A DNA stretch of 64,000 nucleotides, taken from NCBI GenBank assembly GCA_963791145.1, contig CAWBRT010000011.1, positions 186,001 through 250,000 of the forward strand, read 5' to 3'. Position 1 is the first letter of the stretch. Every line of letters begins with the position of its first letter. Origin of the DNA: CAWBRT01 sp963791145 (GTDB lineage Bacteria; Acidobacteriota; Terriglobia; Terriglobales; Acidobacteriaceae). The position numbers were made by a program, and so were the translations under genes. Under the pieces are notes generated by a model that did no database searches, was not told the DNA's origin, and was given only the letters and a program-made list of their open reading frames with translations. Of this stretch, positions 51,852 through 61,256 are shown in pieces.

Positions 51852-52844
51852 ATGTTCAAAGCCATATACCTGACGAAGGAAAACCAGCAGTTCTCCGCCG
51901 AGTTGACGGCCCTGGAGGAGGCTCAACTGCCGCAGGAGGGCGACGTGCTGGCGCGCATTGAGTACTCCAGCCTGAACTACAAAGACGGATTGGCGATCAC
52001 CAACAAGGCGCCCGTGGTGCGCAAGTGGCCGATGGTGGCGGGCATCGATTGCGCCGGGGTGGTCGAATCCAGCGCCAACCCGGAGTTCAAACCCGGCGAC
52101 ACCTTCGCCGTCACCGGTTGCGGCCTGGGCGAGCTGCATTGGGGAGGGCTCTCGCAAAAGGCCAGGCTGCGCTCCGAATGGCTGGTTCGGCTGCCCGCGC
52201 CGCTGGACACCAAGCGGGCGATGGGGATCGGCACGGCGGGTTACACCGCCATGCTTTGCGTTCTGGCGCTGGAAAAACACGGCCTGAAACCCAGTGATGG
52301 AGAGATTTTGGTGACCGGCGCCACTGGCGGCGTAGGCAGCGTAGCCGTTGCCCTGCTGCACAAGCTGGGATATCGCGTCATCGCCTCAACCGGCAAGCTG
52401 GCGGAGAAGGATTACCTGAAATCGCTGGGCGCTACCGAGGTGATCGACCGCTCCATCTTCAGCGCTGCGGGAGGCAGGCCACTGCAGAAAGAGCGCTTTG
52501 CCGGCGTGGTGGATTCAGTCGGTAGCCACACTCTGGCCAACGCCTGCGCGCAGACCAACTATAACGGTGCGGTGGCTGCCTGCGGGCTGGCGCAGGGAAT
52601 GGACTTCCCGGCGACAGTGGCGCCGTTCATCCTGCGCGGGATTACGCTATATGGCATCGATTCAGGATTGTCGACGAAATCGCTGCGGCTGCAGGCGTGG
52701 CAACGGCTGGCGAGCGATCTCGATCCGGCAAAGCTTGACCTCATGATGCAGGAGATTCCGCTGCCGCAGACGTTTGCCGCCGCGCAGGAGATCGTCGCCG
52801 GACGAGTACGCGGACGGCTGGTGGTGAACGTCAACACGGGTTAG
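51852..52844 (+). CDS. acuI: Acrylyl-CoA reductase/quinone oxidoreductase (YhdH/YhfP)
   Basis: This 330-residue zinc-free medium-chain reductase has the NADPH-binding LVTGATGGVGSVAVALLHKLGY and the family segments SSLNYKDGLA, PMVAGIDCAGVV and GCGLGELHWGG. AcuI reduces acryloyl-CoA to propionyl-CoA with NADPH; several homologues are only known as quinone reductases, so the exact substrate is inferred. ATG 51852 follows GGAGG; the ORF upstream to 51786 is not needed. Confidence 0.9.
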   Translation: MFKAIYLTKENQQFSAELTALEEAQLPQEGDVLARIEYSSLNYKDGLAITNKAPVVRKWPMVAGIDCAGVVESSANPEFKPGDTFAVTGCGLGELHWGGLSQKARLRSEWLVRLPAPLDTKRAMGIGTAGYTAMLCVLALEKHGLKPSDGEILVTGATGGVGSVAVALLHKLGYRVIASTGKLAEKDYLKSLGATEVIDRSIFSAAGGRPLQKERFAGVVDSVGSHTLANACAQTNYNGAVAACGLAQGMDFPATVAPFILRGITLYGIDSGLSTKSLRLQAWQRLASDLDPAKLDLMMQEIPLPQTFAAAQEIVAGRVRGRLVVNVNTG

Positions 52845-53086
52845 CTCCGCGTGGGCTGGGGCTAACTGCCCCACCCGCCGGCCATCCGGCTCTTGTTCGT
52901 CACCTGCATGAATTGATCGGAATGGCGAGGCCGTTTGGCTTTGGCGAGTGGGATAGGTATTACGAAGTTGTGAATAATGTTTTCCCGAAGCTGAATGCTT
53001 CGATGTTTCTTCCGTTCAACGGCGAGGAATTAGCGAACGCTTAGCTGTATCAGTCGCTTCACGCACGATCCTGAAAGCCGCCTAGC

Positions 53087-53248
53087 TCACGTCCTCGCGG
53101 CTTTGCTTTTTTTAGGGGCAGGAATGGCTTCGGATTCGTCTTTCTCCTTGGCGTTATTGGTGTCTCGTTCCTGCCGCTCTTCGCTTTTAGTCTTGCTCGT
53201 GGGCTCGACTGCATTTCGCTTGGCTTGATGATCTCGTTGTTTTGTCAT
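53087..53248 (-). CDS. Possible 53-residue charged protein
   Basis: ATG 53248 opens a short frame rich in Lys, Glu, Asp and Arg (MTKQRDHQAKRNAVEPTSKT...) ending KKSKAART. No strong Shine-Dalgarno site is visible. The highly charged composition is typical of small acidobacterial proteins, but it could be spurious. Confidence 0.3.
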   Translation of the reverse strand: MTKQRDHQAKRNAVEPTSKTKSEERQERDTNNAKEKDESEAIPAPKKSKAART

Positions 53249-53440
53249 GCTTTAGTTTACGTCGTCCAAGTGATCTGTGCAGCCCTGTGGAAACCCAAAC
53301 TGCAACCACTACCTGAATTCGGACTTGCTGGGGTACCCTCGGCGGGTGCGCATAGCGCACCTGCTGGACACGCAATGGATGCCAGCCTCGCTCACGCGCG
53401 TCTTTTGGTCCGAGGGCTGCTATGCCGCTGTCCACATCCG

Positions 53441-53641
53441 TCAGTTGAGAGCATAAACCCACAAGGGGTCCATCTCTCTCCTGGGCCTTCTGTTCTTGGC
53501 CGCTCTTTTGGCCCCCATGAACTTTTGCAATAGAACCGCGAGTCCCTTTGGCTTGCGTTTTCGTGCAACACTTCCTTTTATGAGGAATGGCTTCGGCTTA
53601 CCCCCTGTAATAACTTGCAAGCGATGTGTGTTTCGCGACAT
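53441..53641 (-). CDS. Possible 66-residue basic protein
   Basis: ATG 53641 has an excellent AAAGGAG five bases upstream. The product (MSRNTHRLQVITGGKPKPFL...) is rich in Lys/Arg with KRKPKG and RAAKNRRPRRE, suggesting nucleic-acid or ribosome association. Family not recognised. Confidence 0.45.
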   Translation of the reverse strand: MSRNTHRLQVITGGKPKPFLIKGSVARKRKPKGLAVLLQKFMGAKRAAKNRRPRREMDPLWVYALN

Positions 53642-53747
53642 AGAGACTCCTTTATAAGGGGAACTCTTGGCTTCAGCACGAGTCCCCCACGAAACACTTA
53701 CTGCAATCTCGCCAACTGCTACCACGCCGATAAACCCGAGTTCATGC

Positions 53748-55103
53748 TTATGCTTTGGCAGCCTTTGCTCGGGCAGCCTCGGCCGCCTGCTCCTGTTCGT
53801 ATATCTGCTTGTAATGCGCCAGTGTGCGGGCAGCTACCGGCTTCAGCCACAGCAATGCCATGAACGCCGCGCACAAGTCGCAGATGATCATGGCGTAAAA
53901 CACCTGAACCCAGGAACCCGTCTTGACGCTGGCCAAGGCGGCTATAGGTCCGGCAAAAATAGAAGCCAGTCCTTTGGAGGTATATACAATCCCATAATTG
54001 GTAGTGGCCCACTTCCTCCCGAACAAGTCTGCCGTGATGGACGGGAAGAGGGAAAAGATTTCGCCCCAGGCAAAGAAGCAGAGGCCCGACATGAGGATGA
54101 ACCAGATCGGGTGAGTGGTCAGCTGTAAGAGGCCGAACACCGCCACTGCTTCTGCCGTAAAGGCGATGAACATGGTATTTTCGCGGCCAAAGTGGTCGGA
54201 GACCCAGCCCCAGAACGGCCTAGTCAAGCCATTCAAGACGCGGTCCACCTCGATGGCCATGACGAGGGCGGTCATGCCTCCGATGACGATGATGTTATCC
54301 ACCTTGTAGAACCTGGCGATAGGCGCGATCTGCGCCGTAACCACCAAGCCGCCGAAGGCCACCATCGTCATCATCATGTAGATGACGTAGAACGACCCCT
54401 GCTTGAGCATCTGGGTCGGGGTTGCGTCCAAAGCGCTCTGGCGAGGCCCGGTTCCTTTTGCCTTGATCAGGGCTTCCTTCTCTGCCCAACCCAGCGGTAC
54501 CCAGCCTTTAGGCGGAGCAACGATGATCAATGCGGCGGCTATTACGATCGTCCCCTGGATGAAGCCCCAGACGATAAGCGTGTGCTGGTATCCAGAGGCT
54601 TTGATCATAGCGGCGATGGGCGCCACCGTTACAGCCGTGCCGATTCCGTACGCCCCGGAGGTAAAGCCCACGCACAGGCCGCGGTGATCGGGGAACCATT
54701 TAAGCGAATTGCCGACGGTTCCGCCGTACACAGCGCCCGCACCTATGCCGCCCAGCACGTACCAGAAATACAGTTGATTGAGAGTGGTGGCGTAGCCGGT
54801 GCCGATCCAGCCTAGTCCGACAAGAATGCCGCCAATACCTATGACCATGCGTGGTCCGAGTCGGTCGATCAGATAACCTTCGAACGGCACCAGCCAGGTC
54901 TCGGCGAGTATGAAAGCCGCAAACGCCACTTGGACGGCGGCCAGGGTTGCATTCATGCTTTGGGTTAGTGGTCTGGTGAATAGTGTCCAGGCATATTGCA
55001 GGTTGGCGATTGCCATCATCGCGACGATACCCGCAATAAGCTGGATCCAGCGGTTGACGATGCGAGGTTCAATTTTAGGCCCAGAGACCGTAGATGTAGC
55101 CAT
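53748..55103 (-). CDS. OFA-family MFS transporter (oxalate/formate antiporter-like)
   Basis: This 451-residue transporter has 12 helices. RWIQLIAGIVAMMAIANLQYAWTLF in helix 1, DRLGPRMVIGIGG (MFS loop 2-3) and NGLTRPFWGWVSDHFGREN (loop 8-9) identify the OFA group. The mid-protein insert GWVPLGWAEKEALIKAK is also typical. It likely exchanges or imports a carboxylate. ATG 55103 is fixed by AGGAGG seven bases upstream; GTG 55109 is too close to it. The FadR-type regulator lies upstream on the same strand. Confidence 0.88.
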   Translation of the reverse strand: MATSTVSGPKIEPRIVNRWIQLIAGIVAMMAIANLQYAWTLFTRPLTQSMNATLAAVQVAFAAFILAETWLVPFEGYLIDRLGPRMVIGIGGILVGLGWIGTGYATTLNQLYFWYVLGGIGAGAVYGGTVGNSLKWFPDHRGLCVGFTSGAYGIGTAVTVAPIAAMIKASGYQHTLIVWGFIQGTIVIAAALIIVAPPKGWVPLGWAEKEALIKAKGTGPRQSALDATPTQMLKQGSFYVIYMMMTMVAFGGLVVTAQIAPIARFYKVDNIIVIGGMTALVMAIEVDRVLNGLTRPFWGWVSDHFGRENTMFIAFTAEAVAVFGLLQLTTHPIWFILMSGLCFFAWGEIFSLFPSITADLFGRKWATTNYGIVYTSKGLASIFAGPIAALASVKTGSWVQVFYAMIICDLCAAFMALLWLKPVAARTLAHYKQIYEQEQAAEAARAKAAKA

Positions 55104-55166
55104 TGGCACACCTCCTAGGGTGGGTCGGGATTTTCCACCACCCAGTTCAGTCCAGAGACTCAGGAT

Positions 55167-55200
55167 GAAACGCCCGCCTCGTGCAGGAGGCGGGCCTAGG
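55167..55200 (-). terminator. Hairpin between regulator and MFS gene
   Basis: GCCCGCCTC (55172-55180) pairs with GAGGCGGGC (55187-55195), with an outer GAAAC/GTTTC extension. It could end the regulator transcript or attenuate read-through into the transporter. Confidence 0.6.
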
Positions 55201-55202
55201 TT

Positions 55203-55952
55203 TCACTCTGAAGCATCAATGTCCTCCTGGATGGGAATGACGCCGGGTTGTACCCATTTATTCCTCATCACTACTATGGTTTCGATCTGTTGCAGATGCC
55301 GGCGCATGGCCGCCTCGGCGGCAGCCGCATCCCTCCGCTGGATGGCGGAAACAATTCTCCGGTGTCCGGCCAGCGAACTGGCGGGACGCCCCTTGAACTG
55401 CAAGGAATGCTCGCGTGATTTCTGCAATAGATCCATCAGCAAATCCAGAATCCTCAGCACCACGGAATTGTCGGCGGCTAACGCGAGGCAGTAATGAAAG
55501 GCGGAATCCTCTTCGGTTCCCGACTCGCCTCGCCGGGTACTCTCCGCTTGCCTGGCCAGAATCGTTTTCATCTCGGCGATCTGTTCCGGCGAAGCGTTCC
55601 GGGCAGCACGGGCCGCGATACCCGGCTCGATGATCTTGCGCACTTCGAGCAGCTCGGCCACGAGCTTCCGCTTTCTGACCAGAACCGAAGCCAGGGGGCT
55701 GACAATGGAATGATCGGAAACCTCACACACCACCGTTCCCCGGCCCTGATGCGGTTCTACCAGGCCCATGGCTTGCAGGCGGCGGACCGCGTCCCGAACC
55801 GAGCTGCGCCCGACACCAAACATCTTCTCCAGTTGCCGCTCGGGGGGGAGCTTGTCGCCCGGCTCCATCTCGTTCAAGATCCATTGCTGCAGCCGATCAG
55901 CTACTTCTTCGTATAACCGGCTCCGGTGGATGGTCTCGAATTCAGTCTTCAT
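55203..55952 (-). CDS. FadR-subfamily GntR regulator
   Basis: Of 249 residues, an N-terminal winged helix (LYEEVADRLQQWILNEMEPG; LPPERQLEKMFGVGRSSVRDAVRRL) is joined to an all-helical FCD ligand domain (about 95-230). The FCD has metal-site residues in ELLEVRKIIEPG, DSAFHYCLA and HRRIVSAIQRRD. It probably represses the adjacent OFA transporter and itself, released by a carboxylate. The upstream inverted repeat at 55996-56018 is a candidate operator. Confidence 0.88.
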   Translation of the reverse strand: MKTEFETIHRSRLYEEVADRLQQWILNEMEPGDKLPPERQLEKMFGVGRSSVRDAVRRLQAMGLVEPHQGRGTVVCEVSDHSIVSPLASVLVRKRKLVAELLEVRKIIEPGIAARAARNASPEQIAEMKTILARQAESTRRGESGTEEDSAFHYCLALAADNSVVLRILDLLMDLLQKSREHSLQFKGRPASSLAGHRRIVSAIQRRDAAAAEAAMRRHLQQIETIVVMRNKWVQPGVIPIQEDIDASE

Positions 55953-55995
55953 GGTCGGCGGTACACACCCTGTCTGTGTGTTCCTGACGTCAATT

Positions 55996-56018
55996 GTCCG
56001 TTGGTATAATCATCGGAC
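55996..56018. promoter_or_regulatory. Candidate operator GTCCG-N13-CGGAC
   Basis: This perfect 5-bp inverted repeat encloses a TATAAT-like core, 44 bp upstream of the GntR start. Position and symmetry suit autoregulation. Confidence 0.45.
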
Positions 56019-56030
56019 TATTAACATCCG

Positions 56031-57080
56031 CTAATAAGACTTGCGTCCCAGTGACCTAGCACCTTGCCTCGATTTGAGCCACGCTTCTCGTGAGCCGCCA
56101 TCAAAGAACCCTCTTTCAATAGCGCCCCGATTATGCGCACTTACATATACGCTGTAAATTGCACCTAAGCTCTCCCGCACATAAGAGCACTTACACGGAA
56201 TAGCACTTGCACCTAGGAGCCTCCGCACCTAAGAGCCCTGCGCCTAAGATCGGCTAGGGCGTAAGAGCACTTGTACATAACATGGATTGCATCTAAGAAC
56301 CCCTGCAAGCAAGAGCACTCGCACATAAGGGCCCATACACGTACGAGCCGCATACACCTAGGAGCCACGTTGGAGATGACATTGAGGAGTAACGCGTACG
56401 GCAGCATTGTCTGCTTACTTTTTAGTTCTAAATGCCGTGCATCTCGAAAGGCGCGATGCCCGTCCAACTCTTCCGCCCACAGTGCACTGGAAGCTAAACG
56501 GCGATACGTAGAGTCGCACGGAGAAGTAGGAGGAGGGGTGAGCTGGCAGTTGCGGCAACTTTGACCGCCTGTAGAAGATAAGAAGGTACTGGATTAACAC
56601 ACTAACGCCTCAGCACGTGAGCGACTCGAAGTAGTAGGGAATCTAGACGTGGCACTTTGGCCTCTTGTTTACGTGCGAAACGGCAGCGCAGGGCAGAGTA
56701 CGATACGCTGAATCGTTATAGGTAATTGCTGTTAATGCAAAACTCCTGACCGCAACCTAAAGTGGAATTGGATTAGTTGCATCGAGTCACATGCGCTGTA
56801 GTTGAAACTTCGGGTAAGGCGAAGCGCCGTGGGACACTCATCTCATTGGGAGGCTCAAGTCGGACTTCTGAAAGAGAACTGTCATGTTCCCTATTAATAA
56901 GATTCTCTGCCCGACATACTTCAGCGGTGCCTCCTTGCAACGTAAGATGGAATGATTACCGAAATGTCGACTTGTAGAACGTGGCGGTGCTCCCCTTCGA
57001 CAGGCGTGAACCCGCTCACATGTTTGAAGATATTGGCGGAGTGAGGTATCCGCGCCACAACTCACGCCAACCTATTCCTT
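56031..57080. other. 1-kb non-coding region of unusual composition
   Basis: No frame here looks like a gene. G+C is visibly lower than on either side. The left part is the 16-nt tandem array (56161-56368). The right 700 bp contain no recognisable RNA, repeat or IS. Confidence 0.55.
56161..56368. repeat. Degenerate 16-nt tandem array, 13 units or more
   Basis: Units starting at 56161, 56177, 56193, 56209, 56225, 56240, 56256, 56273, 56289, 56305, 56321, 56337 and 56354 are 15-17 nt long and fit GCACCTAAGAGCACTT loosely. Weaker units may extend left to about 56095. A 16-nt period is not a coding repeat, and stops occur in every third unit. Confidence 0.7.
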
Positions 57081-59216
57081 TTACTCCCCTGCCTTCGCCG
57101 TCGCCGGTTTCTCCACCTCAAACTCCTGGTTCATCCAGCGGACCAGGGCGTCGACCTTCTGCGGACGGCCGAGGAAGTTCTTCACGATCTCGTTGGCAGG
57201 CATGGCGCCAGTGGCCTCCAGCACGGTCTTGCGGTAGCGCAGAGGCGTGTCGCCGGCGAGCAGGTCGGCGCGGTTGAACTGGCTGAAGAAGTCCTCGGCG
57301 ATCACCTTGTCCCAGAGATACGTGTAGTAAGCCGAGGAGTATCCCACCAGGTGGCGGAAGGAGGCGACCATATGATCGCCCTCGATCGGCTGAAACGGCA
57401 CGTAGCGCTTCCAGGTGGCGTAATAGGCGCGCTCCAGATCCGGCTGGGTCACGGGCTTCTCATGCAGCTCAAGTGAAAGCGCGGTGTAGGAGAGCTGGCG
57501 GCGCGTCCACAGGCCGCGGCCGAAGGCATCGGCGCGGTTCATGCGCTCGACCAATTCCGCCGGGATGGGCTGGTTGGTCTGGTAGTGGCGTGCGAAGGTG
57601 GACAGAACCTTGGGGTCGTGCATCCACTCCTCGAGCATCTGCGAGGGGGCTTCGACAAAGTCGCTCTCCATCATGCCGGCAATTCCGGCCCAGCGCTGCT
57701 GCCCCTGGAAGATCCAGTGCATCAGGTGGCCGAATTCGTGGAAGAAGGTGACCACGTCGCCGTACTCCATCAGGCCGGGATCGCCCGGCGTGCCGCCCGG
57801 GAAGTTGCAGATCAGCGACGCCTCCGGCAGATGCCGGCCGCGCTTGCCGTCGCGCACCGGATACATCGAGAACCACTTGTCCTTGCCCGCGCGCGGATGC
57901 ATGTCCAGGTAGAAGCGTCCCAGCTTGCGCTTGCCCTCGAAGACATCCCAGGTCGAAACCGCGGGATCCCACGCAACGGCGCCGACGGCAGGACGGATGG
58001 AAACGCGAAAGAGGCGCGAGGCGATCTCCAGGATTCCCTGCTGCACCCGGTCGTAAGGAAAATACGGCCGCACTGCCTGCGAGTCGAAATCGAAATAGGC
58101 GCGCCGCACCCGCTCCTGCCAATACGCAGTGTCGGAGCCGCTGATGACCTGAAGCGACGGCTCCTGCTTGCGGGCCACCTCCAGCATCATCTGGTATTCG
58201 CGCTCAGCCGTGGGCTTCGAGGCTGCGTCCAGCCGGTCGATGAACTCGCCGATCGTCCTGGCGTTCTGCGCCATCTTGTCGGCGGCGTTGAGGTCCGCCC
58301 AGTTGGCGTACTTGAGCACGGCGGCCAGGTCAGCGCGCTTGTCCAGCAGCTCCGCCAGCACCTGCTCGTTGCGCGGATAGGCGCGGCCGGTATAGGCGAG
58401 ATACATACGGCGGCGCAGCTCCGCGCTGTTGGAGAACTTCATCACCGGAAAGACGTCGGGCGGCTCGGTCGTGAGAGTAATGCTGCCATCTGAGGCGGGC
58501 GCGTGGCGGGCGATGAAGTCGGACGGCAGCCCATCGAGCTCCGACTTCTGGGCCACGACTTTGGGAACATCCTCCACCAGGTTGCGGTGGAACTTGGAGC
58601 CGAGCGCGGTAATCTCATCGTTGAGGGCGCGAATCTGGCTGCGCGTCGGCGCGTCCCGGTCCACGCCGGAGAGGCGGAACTCAAGAAGTTGCCGCTCGAT
58701 GTAGTAGCGCGTGGCGGGATCGGCCTTAGTGGCGTCCAGTGCTGTCAGGGCGCGATACACAGGCTGATTCAGGCTCAGCGCGGTTTGCGCGGCGCTGACC
58801 TTCTGCACCATCTTCTGCGCCGCATCGCGCACGGCCGATTGCGGATGCACGGCCTGCACGAGCTGCGACTGGTAGGCGGCGCTGTCGAGCTCATCGACGG
58901 CTTCATCAAACGGCGCCAGAGTATTCTTCAGCGTGCGCTTTCCCTTGACGGCCAGCAGGCGATCGATGGCCTCCTGAGCGCGCGCCAACTGCCGGTCGAT
59001 GCCGACTTCAATGGAGTTCGCATCAACAGCCCCGCTCCACAAATGGTCCGCGGCAGAGCCGGAGGCCACGGGGTCCTGCGCGAGGTAATGAATACCGTTG
59101 GAACTGGAAGTTTTATTGTCGGAGCTTCCCTTAGCCAGCGGCTCGGAGCCGAAGGAAATTGCGCTCAAAAGCAGAAGGACGGCAAAAAGCAGCGCGGGGA
59201 TTCGCAGACGATTCAT
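57081..59216 (-). CDS. M3 family oligoendopeptidase, exported
   Basis: This 711-residue zinc metallopeptidase of the thimet oligopeptidase/Dcp type has a signal peptide (residues 1-23, ISFG-S) and the active-site HEFGHLMHW, followed by the third zinc ligand region in GMMESDFVEAPSQMLEEW. The long helical N-terminal domain (60-350) matches the family channel. It should trim short peptides in the periplasm. The TATAAT at 59227-59232 ends ten bases before ATG with no Shine-Dalgarno site, suggesting a near-leaderless mRNA. Confidence 0.9.
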   Translation of the reverse strand: MNRLRIPALLFAVLLLLSAISFGSEPLAKGSSDNKTSSSNGIHYLAQDPVASGSAADHLWSGAVDANSIEVGIDRQLARAQEAIDRLLAVKGKRTLKNTLAPFDEAVDELDSAAYQSQLVQAVHPQSAVRDAAQKMVQKVSAAQTALSLNQPVYRALTALDATKADPATRYYIERQLLEFRLSGVDRDAPTRSQIRALNDEITALGSKFHRNLVEDVPKVVAQKSELDGLPSDFIARHAPASDGSITLTTEPPDVFPVMKFSNSAELRRRMYLAYTGRAYPRNEQVLAELLDKRADLAAVLKYANWADLNAADKMAQNARTIGEFIDRLDAASKPTAEREYQMMLEVARKQEPSLQVISGSDTAYWQERVRRAYFDFDSQAVRPYFPYDRVQQGILEIASRLFRVSIRPAVGAVAWDPAVSTWDVFEGKRKLGRFYLDMHPRAGKDKWFSMYPVRDGKRGRHLPEASLICNFPGGTPGDPGLMEYGDVVTFFHEFGHLMHWIFQGQQRWAGIAGMMESDFVEAPSQMLEEWMHDPKVLSTFARHYQTNQPIPAELVERMNRADAFGRGLWTRRQLSYTALSLELHEKPVTQPDLERAYYATWKRYVPFQPIEGDHMVASFRHLVGYSSAYYTYLWDKVIAEDFFSQFNRADLLAGDTPLRYRKTVLEATGAMPANEIVKNFLGRPQKVDALVRWMNQEFEVEKPATAKAGE

Positions 59217-59226
59217 CAATCGGGAG

Positions 59227-59232
59227 ATTATA
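59227..59232 (-). promoter_or_regulatory. -10 element near M3 peptidase start
   Basis: TATAAT (minus strand) is ten bases from the ATG. No ribosome-binding site lies between. Confidence 0.45.
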
Positions 59233-59315
59233 TCCAACTTGCTGCTACCGATGCCCTGATGCACGAGACTTCATAAGCATCGGCATGCGGCTACTCCTTC
59301 CTGCGGCAGATTAAT

Positions 59316-60251
59316 TCATTTGGCGTCCGGGTGCAGCTCCACCGTGGACCAGGTTTTGTCTGCCGCGTGGCAAAGGTTCTCCAGAGGGCAATCGGCGCAC
59401 TTGGGGGTACGCGCCAGGCACAGTGCGCGCCCGTGGTGAATAAGCTGGTGCGCGAAATCGATCCAGCGCTGGCGCGGAATCACCCGCATGAGGTCCTGTT
59501 CGATCTTCTGCGGATCGTTATTCGCGGTCAACTCCAGGCGGCGGGAAATGCGGTGCACGTGCGTGTCCACCACCACGCCCTCGGCCTTGCCGAACCAGGA
59601 GCCGAGTACGACGTTGGCCGTCTTGCGCGCCACTCCCGGCAGCGTCAGCAGCGAATCCATCTCGTCAGGAACCTTCCCGCCGAACTCGGTCTCGATCTTG
59701 CGGGCCGCGCCTACGATGGACTTCGCCTTGTTACGAAAAAAGCCGGTAGAGCGAATCTCCGGCTCGAGCTGCTCCGGCGTGAGAGAGGCGAAGTCGCGTA
59801 CCGTAGGATGGCGCCGGAACAGCTCCGGCGTCACCATATTTACACGCGCGTCGGTGCACTGGGCGGAAAGGATGGTGGCCACCAGCAGCTCCCACGCGCT
59901 CTTGTGTTGCAAGGCACAGCGAACATTGGGATAGGTGGCATCGAGCCGGCGTAGGATTTCGTCGATCCTCTCCGGCGCGAGTGGATTGTACCCGCCCGGC
60001 CGTACGCTCTTCGGCCGGTTCGACTGGGCGTCCTTGGGGCTGGGTTGCGCGGCGGCACCTTTGGCCTGCTTCGTGACGCTCGCCTTGGACCTTAGAGGCC
60101 GACCTGGGGCGTTCTTATTTGCACCGGCGGCTCGCTGCCCGACGCCACGAGGCGTTCTGATTCCCGCCCGCACCCCGGCTTTTATCCCAGCCTTTACCCC
60201 GGCTTGACGTCCGAACTTCGAGGGCTGACGCGGAACCTTTCCTCGAACCAT
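59316..60251 (-). CDS. nth: Endonuclease III with long basic N-terminal tail
   Basis: Nth removes oxidised pyrimidines and nicks the abasic site. The core (about 95-300) has the HhH LTLPGVARKTANVVL with catalytic Lys, the catalytic Asp in VVVDTHVHRIS, and the 4Fe-4S ligands C-x6-C-x2-C-x5-C (CLARTPKCADCPLENLC). About 95 N-terminal residues are Lys/Arg/Ala-rich, with short repeats AGVKAG-IKAGVRAG. E. coli Nth is 211 residues, so this tail is extra. The start at 60251 could be further in, but the tail remains in frame and protein-like. Confidence 0.92.
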   Translation of the reverse strand: MVRGKVPRQPSKFGRQAGVKAGIKAGVRAGIRTPRGVGQRAAGANKNAPGRPLRSKASVTKQAKGAAAQPSPKDAQSNRPKSVRPGGYNPLAPERIDEILRRLDATYPNVRCALQHKSAWELLVATILSAQCTDARVNMVTPELFRRHPTVRDFASLTPEQLEPEIRSTGFFRNKAKSIVGAARKIETEFGGKVPDEMDSLLTLPGVARKTANVVLGSWFGKAEGVVVDTHVHRISRRLELTANNDPQKIEQDLMRVIPRQRWIDFAHQLIHHGRALCLARTPKCADCPLENLCHAADKTWSTVELHPDAK

Positions 60252-60410
60252 GAATGGGCGCCTCCCGTTCAGATTTCGAATACGTCATGCAGATTACAAT
60301 GATTGTGCCGGTTAGGGCCAGAGCGAGCCCGGGCAGCCGGCGCACGGTTTTCCGTTGAAGAAAAGCCTCTCCCCCGCGTCGCATTCATCTAAGCATCTTA
60401 GAGGAGAGAC

Positions 60411-61256
60411 ATGGAAATCGAGAAACTGCAGGAGACCAGCGGTGTCGAGCTGCCAGCGCTACCGCTTACGCTCGAGGGCGCCAGTGTTTTGCACCAGATG
60501 TTCCGCGTTCGCTGGGGACTCTGGAACCAACTACCTGCGGCGGAGCGCTCCCGCATGGCCGCGGAGGCAGGCGAGGCGCTGGCTGCGCTTGAGAGCTCGG
60601 GGCGGAGCGCTGTCTTCTCCATCCTGGGACACAAGGCAGACCTGCTGGTGCTGCACTTCCGCGATTCGCTGGAGGAGCTGAACGAAGCCGAGCTGAGCCT
60701 GAATCGCCAGCCGCTGCAGCAATACCTGGAACCGTCGGCCTCCTACGTCTCGGTGGTGGAGCTCGGACTTTACGACTCCACAGTAAAGCTCTATCGCTCG
60801 TTCGTCGAGCGCAACGTAGTTCCGCACTCAGAAGAATGGAATCGCGAAGTGGAAGAATTGCTCGCCCGCCAGCGCCAGGCGATGCGGCCGCGGTTGTATC
60901 CGCCGATTCCCGACATGCCCTACATCTGCTTCTACCCGATGGATCGCCGCCGCGGCGAGATGAAGAACTGGTACACGCTCTCGATCGAAGAGCGCCAGCG
61001 GCAGATGGACGAGCATGGCACTGTGGGTCGCCGCTACGCCGGCCGCGTGCAGCAGATCATCTCCGGATCGATCGGCTATGACGACTGGGAATGGGGCGTG
61101 GACCTGTTCGCGCGCGATCCGGTGAGCTTTAAGAAGCTGATCTATGAAATGCGCTTCGATGAAGTGAGCGCGGTCTATTCCAACTTCGGAACGTTTTACA
61201 TCGGCGTGCGCTGCCCTGGAGCACGGCTGCCGAAGTTGCTTGAAGGGAAGGAATAG
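60411..61256 (+). CDS. hemQ: Coproheme decarboxylase HemQ (chlorite dismutase family)
   Basis: HemQ (ChdC) converts coproheme to heme b with peroxide, in the coproporphyrin-dependent pathway of Gram-positives and several other phyla. Of 281 residues, the C-terminal ferredoxin-like domain has YPMDRRRGEMKNWYTLS (catalytic Tyr188), DEHGTVGRRYAG (axial His202) and GSIGYDDWEWGVDLF. The N-terminal domain is complete. GAGGAG before ATG fixes the start. No other heme genes are adjacent. Confidence 0.92.
   Translation: MEIEKLQETSGVELPALPLTLEGASVLHQMFRVRWGLWNQLPAAERSRMAAEAGEALAALESSGRSAVFSILGHKADLLVLHFRDSLEELNEAELSLNRQPLQQYLEPSASYVSVVELGLYDSTVKLYRSFVERNVVPHSEEWNREVEELLARQRQAMRPRLYPPIPDMPYICFYPMDRRRGEMKNWYTLSIEERQRQMDEHGTVGRRYAGRVQQIISGSIGYDDWEWGVDLFARDPVSFKKLIYEMRFDEVSAVYSNFGTFYIGVRCPGARLPKLLEGKE

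Larger units (their letters stand above)
52845..53747. other. Gene-poor region with three possible very short ORFs
   Basis: No gene over 70 codons looks real. Positions 52922-53044 (plus) encode a 40-residue fragment with natural composition (MARPFGFGEWDRYY...) that may be a gene remnant. Two short minus-strand ORFs are listed separately. GC hairpins occur around 53335-53375. Confidence 0.4.

Noticed and set aside
56161..56368. CRISPR array
   Set aside because: Units are adjacent and degenerate without unique spacers, and there are no cas genes.
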